Source: a virus
IMG/VR virus record: IMGVR_UViG_3300028299_000006
Span: 1-64,000 of that record
Reading direction: 5' to 3' (one strand)
Length of the DNA: 64,000 nucleotides
Both the position numbers and the translations under genes were made by a program. This document shows, one piece after another, positions 48,536-56,138 of the stretch. The notes beneath the pieces are model-generated. The model saw nothing but the letters and a program-made list of their open reading frames with translations, was not told the DNA's origin and did no database searches. Numbering within the stretch: the stretch's first letter is position 1; the number at the start of each line of letters is the position of its first letter.

Positions 48536-48838
48536 TTAGGTATATACAATAGTCGCTATTGTTGGGTAATAACCATACTCTGTTCTCCATTCATATGAAT
48601 ATCCACTATTTAACCAATAGTCAACATATGTTACACCACTTACATAGTACTGATATCTGTTACCACCGTCATTTGAAAACTTATTATCATCATTAGATGT
48701 GAAACTACCATATGTACCTAAACCATTCTCTTCGATGTATCTCGCCGCTGATGTCGCGTCCGCGCGGAGTGGAAGAGCACCTAGTTCTCTGAAACCAAGG
48801 ACATTATTTTTGTATGTTGGATTTGTTACTGTTGCCAT
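48536..48838 (-). CDS. Tyr/Gly/Asn-rich hypothetical protein
   Basis: A 100-residue protein (MATVTNPTYKNNVLGFREL ... EYGYYPTIATIVYT) with aromatic beta-rich composition resembling virion surface proteins. A late-type box (TTAATATATAAAAG on the minus strand, about 48855-48870) precedes it. Function unknown. Confidence 0.65.
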   Translation of the reverse strand: MATVTNPTYKNNVLGFRELGALPLRADATSAARYIEENGLGTYGSFTSNDDNKFSNDGGNRYQYYVSGVTYVDYWLNSGYSYEWRTEYGYYPTIATIVYT

Positions 48839-48907
48839 TTTATTTATTTTTTCTTTTATATATTAATATTTAAAATTAGAAAAACTTATATAAACTATTT
48901 TACTATG

Positions 48908-48940
48908 TGAACCACTACACTAAAAATCTAGTTTCTACGC
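48908..48940 (-). repeat. IS605-type right end / omega-RNA 3' end of the tnpB element
   Basis: On the minus strand GCGTAGAAAC, TAGATTTTTAGTGTAGTGG and TTCA span the last codons of tnpB and a few bases beyond. The same pattern recurs without tnpB at 32031, 38055, 55105 and 62857. Confidence 0.5.
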
Positions 48941-50069
48941 CACAAGCACAATGTAACCATTCACTTTGAGTGACGCTGGGTTGGTTCCTCAACCCAATTT
49001 TCTTTATATTTATAGCAGCATTTATGTCTCTATCGTGTTTTTCGTTACATTTAGGACAAATCCATTTTCTATTATTTAAAGTTAAATCTTTATTAATTGT
49101 TCCACAAGAACTACAAGTTTTTGATGATGGATCAAATCTACCTATTATTGAAAGGGTTTTTCCATACCAATCACATTTATATTCAATCATAGATTTAAAT
49201 TCATTCCATCCCATATCACTTATTGCTCTTGCTAATTTATGATTTTTAACCATACTAGACACATTAAGATCCTCCATACAGATTGTATCATAATCATCAA
49301 CCAAATATTTACTTATTTTGTGTAAATAATCCTGTCTTTGATTTCTTATATGTTCATATAAAAGAGAAATTTTCATTTTTTGTTTTTGATAATGTTTAGA
49401 ATCTTTTTGTTTTCTTGTTAAGGATCGCTGTTCAATTCTTAATTTATTCATAGCAGATTTAAAGAAATCGTGGTTCTTGAATTTCTTTCCATCTGAAGTT
49501 ATACAGAAATCTTTTATACCTAAATCTAAACCAACTGATGTGCTTTCTTTTATTTCTCTTTTATCAGGTTTTAATTCACTAGTATCAATAAGTATAGACA
49601 CATAATATTTATTAGTGACTGATTTACTTACAGTTACAGTTTTAATTTCACCTTTAAATTCTCTATGTAAATCAATTCCAACCAATTTTAATTTAGGTAT
49701 GAAGATTTGTTTTTTATTTTCTAAATATACTCCTTGTGGTAATTGAAATGATTGTTTTCCAAATTTTCTTTTAAATTTGGGAAAACCACCACCTCTAAAA
49801 AAATTTGTGTAGGCATTATCCAGATTTCTTAAACTCATTTGTAATGCCTGTGAAGGACTTTCTTTTAACCAAGGACATTCGGTATCTTTAAGTTCTTTAA
49901 TTTGATTTGATAAATCAATGCAGGTATAATTTTTTTTATTTCCTATGTAAGCACTAATTTTTGTTTCTAGACCAAGGTTATAGACAAATCTAACTTGTCC
50001 AAAAATATGAGACATCAATTTTTTTTGTTCCTGATTTGGATATATTCTATATTTGTATGATTTTAACAT
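48915..50069 (-). CDS. tnpB: TnpB RNA-guided nuclease (IS200/IS605 family)
   Basis: A 384-residue complete TnpB. N-terminal KSYKYRIYPNQEQ, RuvC residues Asp in GLDLGIKDF, Glu in CMEDLNVSS and Asp in DRDINAAINI, and a four-Cys zinc ribbon (CSSCG ... CPKCN). TnpB cuts DNA next to a short motif using an omega-RNA made from the element's 3' end. No TnpA transposase is in the window, so the element is non-autonomous. A CTTACAAAA/TTTTGTAAG hairpin lies just upstream (50072-50099). Confidence 0.93.
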   Translation of the reverse strand: MLKSYKYRIYPNQEQKKLMSHIFGQVRFVYNLGLETKISAYIGNKKNYTCIDLSNQIKELKDTECPWLKESPSQALQMSLRNLDNAYTNFFRGGGFPKFKRKFGKQSFQLPQGVYLENKKQIFIPKLKLVGIDLHREFKGEIKTVTVSKSVTNKYYVSILIDTSELKPDKREIKESTSVGLDLGIKDFCITSDGKKFKNHDFFKSAMNKLRIEQRSLTRKQKDSKHYQKQKMKISLLYEHIRNQRQDYLHKISKYLVDDYDTICMEDLNVSSMVKNHKLARAISDMGWNEFKSMIEYKCDWYGKTLSIIGRFDPSSKTCSSCGTINKDLTLNNRKWICPKCNEKHDRDINAAINIKKIGLRNQPSVTQSEWLHCACGVETRFLV

Positions 50070-50071
50070 TT

Positions 50072-50099
50072 CTTACAAAAAACTTTTTTGTTTTGTAAG
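50072..50099 (-). repeat. Hairpin at the 5' side of tnpB
   Basis: CTTACAAAA and TTTTGTAAG arms (9 bp) with a 10-base loop, three bases before the tnpB start. It may be the left-end hairpin of the IS element. Confidence 0.5.
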
Positions 50100-50174
50100 T
50101 ATATATAATTAAAAAATAATGACTTTTTTCTATTTTGGTAAAATTTACTTTACTATATAAATTTGATTGACTAT

Positions 50175-50250
50175 CGCCCGTTCGTCTAGTCAGGTCTAGG
50201 ACGCAAGGTTTTCATCCTTGAAATCAGGAGTTCGAATCTCCTACGGGTGA
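50175..50250 (+). tRNA. tRNA-Glu(TTC)
   Basis: Acceptor CGCCCGT/ACGGGTG, anticodon CAAGG-TTTTCAT-CCTTG, T-arm AGGAG-TTCGAAT-CTCCT, discriminator A. It lies alone, 7.4 kb from the array, beside the tnpB element. Confidence 0.93.
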
Positions 50251-50299
50251 CACTTTACAAAACTTTCTTGAATAAAAAATTATTTCATAAATAAATTCT

Positions 50300-50890
50300 A
50301 TGATAAATATTACTCTTTTCGCGTCTGGAAATGGTTCCAATGTTGAAGCTATTTTTGATTATATTAAAACTAGGAAATTGGATAATCTATCAAGAGTTGA
50401 TTCGATACAAATAAATTCTGTTTTTACAAACAATGATAATGCGTATGTTATTAAACGATGTGAAAAATTAAGAATACCATATTTTATTTTTGATAAAGAG
50501 GAATTAAACAATGGTATTGTTTTATCAAAATTAATTGAAATTGAAACTGATTTTATCGCTCTTTGTGGATTTCTACTATTAATGCCTAAGGATATAATAG
50601 ATTATTTTCCTAAAAAGATAGTTAATCTACATCCCGCGTTATTACCAAAATATGGTGGAAAAGGTATGTATGGAATGAATGTTCACAGAGAAGTTATTAA
50701 AAATAAAGAAAGATTTTCTGGTATAACAATACATTATGTTAATGAAAAATATGATAAGGGTGATATTATCTACAAAGTTAGAAAAAAGATTATGGCAACA
50801 GATACACCAGAAACATTAGCGAATAAAATACATAGCCTAGAACATAAATTTTATCCAGTGATTCTTTATTCAGTTTCAAATTTAGACTAA
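50300..50890 (+). CDS. purN: Phosphoribosylglycinamide formyltransferase
   Basis: A 196-residue PurN. Signatures: FASGNGSN at the phosphate-binding loop, ALCGFLLLMP, VNLHPALLPKYGGKGMYG with the catalytic Asn/His pair, and HYVNEKYDKGDII with the catalytic Asp. It transfers a formyl group from 10-formyltetrahydrofolate to GAR in purine synthesis. A phage-encoded copy would boost nucleotide supply. It overlaps the convergent exonuclease gene by nine bases. Confidence 0.93.
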   Translation: MINITLFASGNGSNVEAIFDYIKTRKLDNLSRVDSIQINSVFTNNDNAYVIKRCEKLRIPYFIFDKEELNNGIVLSKLIEIETDFIALCGFLLLMPKDIIDYFPKKIVNLHPALLPKYGGKGMYGMNVHREVIKNKERFSGITIHYVNEKYDKGDIIYKVRKKIMATDTPETLANKIHSLEHKFYPVILYSVSNLD

Positions 50891-51565
50891 TTCACAGATT
50901 GTTTTCGCAGCTTCTACACACGATTTGACATCCAATTCACAATATTTCACCACTTTGTCAATTTGACCATCCCAGTACATTTGATGTACTTCATTTCCTT
51001 TCATAATAGTTTTAGGACTCTCTAAACCAAGTTCATATAACATTTCATCAAATGATGTTGTCTCTAATGTTCCACTATTTCTCCAAATTTCCGCGAGATC
51101 AAATATGTTCATATCCCATGGTTTTATCCCAAATGTCTTTAATAATCTAGGTATCTCTAATCCATATTTCAACATTTTTCTATTTATCCAAGGTATATCA
51201 AATCCTTTAATATAATATCCACATAATCCAAATGTTGTATTATCACTAATATTTTTGAATATTTTATGAACCTCGTTAACTAGAGTCCTTTCATTATCGT
51301 TATATACTGACTTTGTTTTTAATTCATCATTTTTATAAAATGACATTGTTACACAAACTATTTTACCAAATTCTGGCATTAGGGAAGATTTTTCTCTGAA
51401 TACAATATCAGGAGATTTTTTCCAGTCTAGAATATTATCACTCTTTCTTTCAAGCTTTCTTAAAAAAAGTTCATATCCTCTTTTATCATTGGTTTCAAAA
51501 TCCTCAATGGTTTTGTGTTTTCCTGTTGTTTCTATATCAAAATAGAATAAATTTTTGTAATTCAT
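50882..51565 (-). CDS. DEDD-type 3'-5' exonuclease (PolB-exonuclease-like)
   Basis: A 227-residue protein. Exo I motif FYFDIETTGKHKTIEDFE, Exo II-like GYYIKGFDIPWINRKM and Exo III-like YCELDVKSCVEA fit the predicted 3'-5' exonuclease family related to the PolB proofreading domain. Role in phage replication or RNA/DNA turnover is open. Confidence 0.78.
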   Translation of the reverse strand: MNYKNLFYFDIETTGKHKTIEDFETNDKRGYELFLRKLERKSDNILDWKKSPDIVFREKSSLMPEFGKIVCVTMSFYKNDELKTKSVYNDNERTLVNEVHKIFKNISDNTTFGLCGYYIKGFDIPWINRKMLKYGLEIPRLLKTFGIKPWDMNIFDLAEIWRNSGTLETTSFDEMLYELGLESPKTIMKGNEVHQMYWDGQIDKVVKYCELDVKSCVEAAKTICELV

Positions 51566-51629
51566 TTGTTTTTAAAATTATTTGGTTATATACATTTCTT
51601 ATATTAGATTTGTTCAAAAGTTTTTTTTT

Positions 51630-51731
51630 ATGAAAAAAATAAAATTCAGAGAATATTATGAAGATTATATAATTATTGGTGTAATTATACTACTTTTAAT
51701 TGTCTGTGTTGCTGGTATGGCATTTACTTAA
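51630..51731 (+). CDS. Tiny single-pass membrane protein
   Basis: A 33-residue frame: charged start (MKKIKFREYYEDY) followed by a strongly hydrophobic helix to the end (IIIGVIILLLIVCVAGMAFT). Plausible membrane micropeptide, 12 bases before the next gene. Confidence 0.5.
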   Translation: MKKIKFREYYEDYIIIGVIILLLIVCVAGMAFT

Positions 51732-51743
51732 AAATATAAAAAT

Positions 51744-52064
51744 ATGTTAGATAAAATAAATTTTGAAAACACAGATTATGAATTCTGTAAAAATGAAATG
51801 TTGGAATTGATAGATTATTATTTGAAGTCTGATAATAGTGATTTTCCAATGGGTCTTATATTTAGAATGGGATTCTCTGATTCTAAAGTTGAAGATATAA
51901 GGGATAGTATAAAAGATGATACAAAAAATGGTAAAAAATATGTTAATAAATTTATAAATATTAAAAAATCATTCACAAAAATTTCTAATGGTGCTGATAT
52001 TTCAGGTTTTGGAGATATAATTAAATGGCAGAAAGATGAAAGGAAAGATCGTGATGTTTTTTAA
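51744..52064 (+). CDS. Hypothetical protein
   Basis: A 106-residue charged protein, unrecognised. The 285-base structured leader of the DUF2828 gene follows. Confidence 0.6.
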   Translation: MLDKINFENTDYEFCKNEMLELIDYYLKSDNSDFPMGLIFRMGFSDSKVEDIRDSIKDDTKNGKKYVNKFINIKKSFTKISNGADISGFGDIIKWQKDERKDRDVF

Positions 52065-52115
52065 AAATGGAAAAACTTTATAAAAAAAGTTGAATATATA
52101 GTTTAGCCATCGTAA

Positions 52116-52241
52116 AAGATACGTACAGCAAAACAAAGAACTATTATGAAGGGGTTTTACATCATTTTTACAGTTTCCCCAAAAATTTAAAAACTATAAA
52201 ATGTGATTTTGAGGTAAGTTTTAATAAACTTCTCGTATCTT
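52116..52241 (+). ncRNA. Structured RNA element copy 2 (AAGATACG stem, ACAGCAAA)
   Basis: AAGATACG (52116-52123) pairs with CGTATCTT (52234-52241), with TACAGCAAA right after the 5' strand as in the other two copies. It is longer than those (126 against 57-58 bases) and encloses a GGGG/CCCC hairpin. It lies in the leader of the Ro-like gene. Confidence 0.55.
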
Positions 52242-52273
52242 GAAGAGTGGTGTTACCCACCTACGATTGTTAA

Positions 52274-52330
52274 AGAATACTGAAACAGCAAAAACTTGGA
52301 CAAATAGATTCGACATCTAATAAGTATTCT
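52274..52330 (+). ncRNA. Structured RNA element copy 3 (AGAATACT stem, ACAGCAAA)
   Basis: AGAATACT/AGTATTCT closing stem, then GAAACAGCAAA and a TAGAT-TCGAC-ATCTA hairpin that resembles a T-arm. 57 bases, ending 19 bases before the DUF2828 start. The stem differs from copy 1 by a compensated pair (CG-terminal against CT/AG). Confidence 0.6.
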
Positions 52331-52349
52331 GAAAAAATATTTTAAAATT

Positions 52350-53789
52350 ATGGCAAGATCACAATCACAATTGATTAATGTTCTAAGACAAAATGATACT
52401 AGAACAGAAAAAGGTATGTTAACAAATTCAACATCATTAAATGGATGTGTTGATATGTTTTTTATGGCGGGCGCGGCACGTCATTGGACAAAGGAACAAA
52501 AAATTAATCTTTTTCAAAAAGCGTTAACCGAAGATCCACAAACCGCGTTAAGACTATTGTTTTGGTCTAGAGATGTTCGTGGTGGAGCTGGAGAAAGACA
52601 ATTTTTTAGAGATTGTTTAACATTACTTAATGATAATTATCCAGAATATCTTATAAAAATATCTGAATTCATACCAGAATTTGGTCGTTGGGATGATTTA
52701 TTTTTCACTGACCCAATTGTTTATCTACCTTTAATTAAAAAGGGATTAGATGAACGTAACGCGTTGTTGGCGAAATGGATGCCAAGAAAAAATCAATATA
52801 ACAATTTATCAAAAAATGTTCGTGAATATCTTGAAATTTCACCAAAGGAATATAGAAAATTAATAGTTGAATTATCAAATACTATTGAACAAAAAATGTG
52901 TGACAATAAATTTGATGAAATTAATTATGAACATGTTCCATCGGTTGCGATGAATCGTTATAGAAAATCATTTTATCGTAATGATGAAACAAGATTTTCA
53001 GAATATATTGATATGGTTAATAGTGGTGAGAAGAAAATGAACGCTGGAGTACTTTATCCACATCAAATCTATCAAGCTCTTATGAAACAAGGAAGAGCGG
53101 ATAAAGGAACATTTAAAATCAATCAAAACGACGCGATAGAAGCGATGTGGAAATCATTACCAAATTATATGGAAGGAACAACTCATAGAATATTACCTAT
53201 GGTTGATGTATCACCTTCTATGACTTGGTATGGTGGTTTACCATTAGATGTATCTATTTCTCTTGGTATTTATATAAGTGAAAGAAACGAGAGTATTTTC
53301 AAAGACGCGTTTATGACTTTTTCAGAAAATCCAACAATTGAGTTTTTAAAAGGAACTTTCGTTGAAAGAGCTACACAATTGAGATATTCAAAATGGGGAA
53401 AAACAACAAACCTAGAAAAAGCGTTTGATGTATTGTTGACAAAATCATTAGAACATAGTATTAGTGATGAATATATGCCTACAATTTTATTAATTATATC
53501 TGACATGCAATTTGATTTATCATCTAGTAGGAAATCAGCGTTAGATATGATAAAAGAAAAATATGAAGAAAATGGATATAAATTACCACATATATTCTTC
53601 TGGAATGTCAGATCTAAAGAGGATTGTGTTCCTGCTGATGATAATCAACAAGGAGTTGGGTTGATTTCTGGATTCAGTCCATCAATATTAAAAAACACAT
53701 TAAATGGTGTTATTGACAGAAAACCAACACCTTATGAAACTATGATGAGTGTAGTGAATTCAGGACGATATGATATGATTACAATATAA
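52350..53789 (+). CDS. DUF2828 / TROVE-like (Ro-related) protein with vWA domain
   Basis: A 479-residue protein. The N-terminal helical part has ALRLLFWSRDVRGGAGERQFF and FIPEFGRWDDLF, the signature shared by DUF2828 and TROVE (Ro60) proteins. The C-terminal vWA domain has a MIDAS-like PMVDVSPSM and a later ISDMQFD. Ro-type proteins are rings that bind Y RNAs and damaged RNAs. The upstream leader contains two structured RNA elements that could be its ligands (inference). Confidence 0.8.
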   Translation: MARSQSQLINVLRQNDTRTEKGMLTNSTSLNGCVDMFFMAGAARHWTKEQKINLFQKALTEDPQTALRLLFWSRDVRGGAGERQFFRDCLTLLNDNYPEYLIKISEFIPEFGRWDDLFFTDPIVYLPLIKKGLDERNALLAKWMPRKNQYNNLSKNVREYLEISPKEYRKLIVELSNTIEQKMCDNKFDEINYEHVPSVAMNRYRKSFYRNDETRFSEYIDMVNSGEKKMNAGVLYPHQIYQALMKQGRADKGTFKINQNDAIEAMWKSLPNYMEGTTHRILPMVDVSPSMTWYGGLPLDVSISLGIYISERNESIFKDAFMTFSENPTIEFLKGTFVERATQLRYSKWGKTTNLEKAFDVLLTKSLEHSISDEYMPTILLIISDMQFDLSSSRKSALDMIKEKYEENGYKLPHIFFWNVRSKEDCVPADDNQQGVGLISGFSPSILKNTLNGVIDRKPTPYETMMSVVNSGRYDMITI

Positions 53790-53858
53790 AATAATTTTGG
53801 TAGTTATTTTATCTTTTAGTATATTTAATTTTAAATTAACAAACGAAAAACAAAGAAT

Positions 53859-54128
53859 ATGGAAAATCTAGAATTACAGAGGGAAGAAATCTTTAAAACT
53901 ATTGAGGTTCAAACAATTGAAAATTGTGGTAATTGTAATAGTAAGGATCTAGTACCTATAAAACAACATGAACATTCATTTAGTGATGATGAATCAACTC
54001 ACGATGGTTTTGTTTGTGATAATTGTAAGTGTTTCAATTACATTGATGAAGATGGATACTCTATCTATGAATATTCATACAGTAGGGATGTTGAGAAGAA
54101 GGTTAGTTGGAAAATTAATGACAACTAA
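53859..54128 (+). CDS. Zinc-ribbon-like protein
   Basis: An 89-residue acidic protein with CGNCNS and CDNCKC separated by about 38 residues, a probable zinc ribbon. Its stop overlaps the next start (TAATG). Confidence 0.65.
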   Translation: MENLELQREEIFKTIEVQTIENCGNCNSKDLVPIKQHEHSFSDDESTHDGFVCDNCKCFNYIDEDGYSIYEYSYSRDVEKKVSWKINDN

Positions 54129-54322
54129 TGAATAAAAAACCAACAAAACGAGGAATAGGAATTTGTATAGAATGTCTTAAAGAAACATCACTCAATGATA
54201 TGATAATAGTTGAAAGCGTCTCATCTGATAGGTTATTTCAAACGTATATATGTGAAGATTGTTCAAAAACAACGACTAGATTTAAAGTAATAAGACCATA
54301 TAAAGAAAAGAAAAAGAAATAA
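54128..54322 (+). CDS. Small zinc-ribbon protein
   Basis: A 64-residue basic protein with CIECLK and CEDCSK about 30 residues apart and a Lys-rich tail. It is coupled to the preceding zinc-ribbon gene. Role unknown. Confidence 0.65.
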   Translation: MNKKPTKRGIGICIECLKETSLNDMIIVESVSSDRLFQTYICEDCSKTTTRFKVIRPYKEKKKK

Positions 54323-54392
54323 ATGAGTTTTGAAAACTATGAAGCATCCCATACACCTTTATAATATTACTATCACATTGTGATTGTGAATT

Positions 54393-55004
54393 TCATAGAT
54401 TACTCATTACATGTTCAAATGATTGTGAGTTATATGGTCTGATATCAGTTGGTGGTTCATCTACAAAAGTGTAATCCTTATTCATAATATCAAATACTAT
54501 AAAATTTCCACTATCCATACCCTCTTGTCTAGTCATACCGTGTTCATCCAATGAAGTTAGATATTCATCATCAAATTCAATAAAACCTTTAAATTTATTT
54601 TCCTTTGGTATTCTTTGTGGATTAATGTCTTCATTGATTTTGTCAAATTTAGAAAACTTTGTTACTAATTTTTTTTCCATCTTAATGTTTTTGTTTTTTT
54701 GTTTTTTTAATTCTCTTTCTAATTTTGGATTTCTATTTTCCCATTCTTTTATATTACTTATAAATTCAAAATCTAATTCTTTTTTTGATTCATTTTTACT
54801 CCGATGTTTTATAGATCTTCTAGAGCATTTATATTTATTTTTAGAAGATTTCTCAAGTGATTTAGTATCAATTGGCCCCTTTACAATTCCTTTTATTTTT
54901 TTTCTCTTTTCTTTAGGCACCAAATTAAGAGGTATATCACCCTTTCTAACCGCATACGCGAGTGAATGATCTCGTATTATGCTACTTTTTTGGCTTTTCC
55001 TCAT
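54393..55004 (-). CDS. Hypothetical protein with internal leader-like segment
   Basis: A 203-residue protein. The first half is very basic. From about residue 108 it reads MEKKLVTKFSKFDKINED, which looks like the N-terminal leader of other proteins here, then an acidic domain. Either translation can restart there or a basic protein was fused in front of a leader-type gene. A TATATATAATA box precedes 55004. Confidence 0.65.
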   Translation of the reverse strand: MRKSQKSSIIRDHSLAYAVRKGDIPLNLVPKEKRKKIKGIVKGPIDTKSLEKSSKNKYKCSRRSIKHRSKNESKKELDFEFISNIKEWENRNPKLERELKKQKNKNIKMEKKLVTKFSKFDKINEDINPQRIPKENKFKGFIEFDDEYLTSLDEHGMTRQEGMDSGNFIVFDIMNKDYTFVDEPPTDIRPYNSQSFEHVMSNL

Positions 55005-55104
55005 TGTAAATATAATATTTATTTATTATATATAAAAATTTTTTGTAATAGTTTTTTATATTTTTTTTATTTATATATTAAAATTCTATATTAGAAAATA
55101 TTAA

Positions 55105-55136
55105 TGAACTACCACTAAAAATTTAGTTGTTTTTTG
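55105..55136 (-). repeat. Solitary IS605-type end / omega-RNA-like relic
   Basis: On the minus strand AACTAAATTTTTAGTGGTAGTTCA follows the family A gene, with a small ACTAAA/TTTAGT hairpin. It matches the tnpB end pattern. It could also act as a weak terminator. Confidence 0.45.
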
Positions 55137-55142
55137 ATTTAT

Positions 55143-56138
55143 TTAATAAAAGTTTTTGTTAAATTTTTCAAACTTTTGTTCCACATCTGTTTCTCTTTTG
55201 AAAAAATCCCTTACTTTAGTTATTTTCTTTTTTTTATTTTTATAACCATATGTAAATATATATATATCATCATCAAAATAATTAAGATTAAAAGTATCCA
55301 TATATGGTCTAGGTGCATACATCATACCATTACCACTATAATCATTGGTTGTGTGTAATATTATCTCCATATATGATGGTTTATCATCATAATACTTTAA
55401 CCATCCTTTTTTATCAATATAATCTTCAAATGTATTATAATCATAGTCATATATGGTGTATATACGATCTGCGTATATACGACCCTTTGGATCATCTAAT
55501 TTCCATAATATACATCTACCTAGTAATTTATCTTCGTGATCAACTAATATTAACATTCTTATTTTATCTTTGAAGTTTTTATCCGCGTAAAATTTTAATC
55601 TTTGTGGAATTGTTGGTTCATAATAATCTTCGGCACCAAAATCCCAATTATTAAACGCCATACAAGATTTGTTTAATTGGCCATTACCTTTTCTGTAGTT
55701 ATCACCGCAATACCATTTAATAATATCATCACCATAAACGATTCTGAATTCTTTCTTTATTAATTTATTGTGTTTATCAATGTACGCTTTGTATAGATTC
55801 ACAAATTGTTCTAATTCTTTATACCAATGCCAATTAGTTTTTGAATTTTCAAATTCCTTTCTCTCATCCTCAGTAAATAATCTACCAATTCCCCGACCAA
55901 TTCTAATCTCAACTTCTGTGTCCTCACCAACATTATACCAAAAAATAGTTCCATTATTGCCACTAATATCAATATTAATTATACTAATTATATGATCATC
56001 ACCATATGGAATAGTTGTTCCATCCTTTTTTAATACAGAAGCTGATATCAAACTTTTATTCTTAGTTTCTTCTAAGAATTTTTTAAGATTGGGTTTAATA
56101 GTTAGTTGTAACATAATCCTATATATATTAATATTCAA
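55143..56138 (-). CDS. Family A protein (SCMAF/DRIYT)
   Basis: A 331-residue paralogue of 5968-7005 and 30762-31637. Conserved: RIVYGDDIIKWY, NGQLNKSCMAF, IRMLILVDHEDKLLGRCILW, YADRIYTIYDYD and YIDKKGWL. Here the Arg after SCM is replaced by Ala. It overlaps the upstream homing endonuclease gene by 11 bases, and a TTAATATATATAG box lies inside that gene's 3' end. Confidence 0.78.
   Translation of the reverse strand: MNINIYRIMLQLTIKPNLKKFLEETKNKSLISASVLKKDGTTIPYGDDHIISIINIDISGNNGTIFWYNVGEDTEVEIRIGRGIGRLFTEDERKEFENSKTNWHWYKELEQFVNLYKAYIDKHNKLIKKEFRIVYGDDIIKWYCGDNYRKGNGQLNKSCMAFNNWDFGAEDYYEPTIPQRLKFYADKNFKDKIRMLILVDHEDKLLGRCILWKLDDPKGRIYADRIYTIYDYDYNTFEDYIDKKGWLKYYDDKPSYMEIILHTTNDYSGNGMMYAPRPYMDTFNLNYFDDDIYIFTYGYKNKKKKITKVRDFFKRETDVEQKFEKFNKNFY

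Noticed and set aside
48915-50069. A Cas12-type CRISPR effector
   Set aside because: Length (384 residues) and N-terminus are those of IS605 TnpB, and there is no repeat array.
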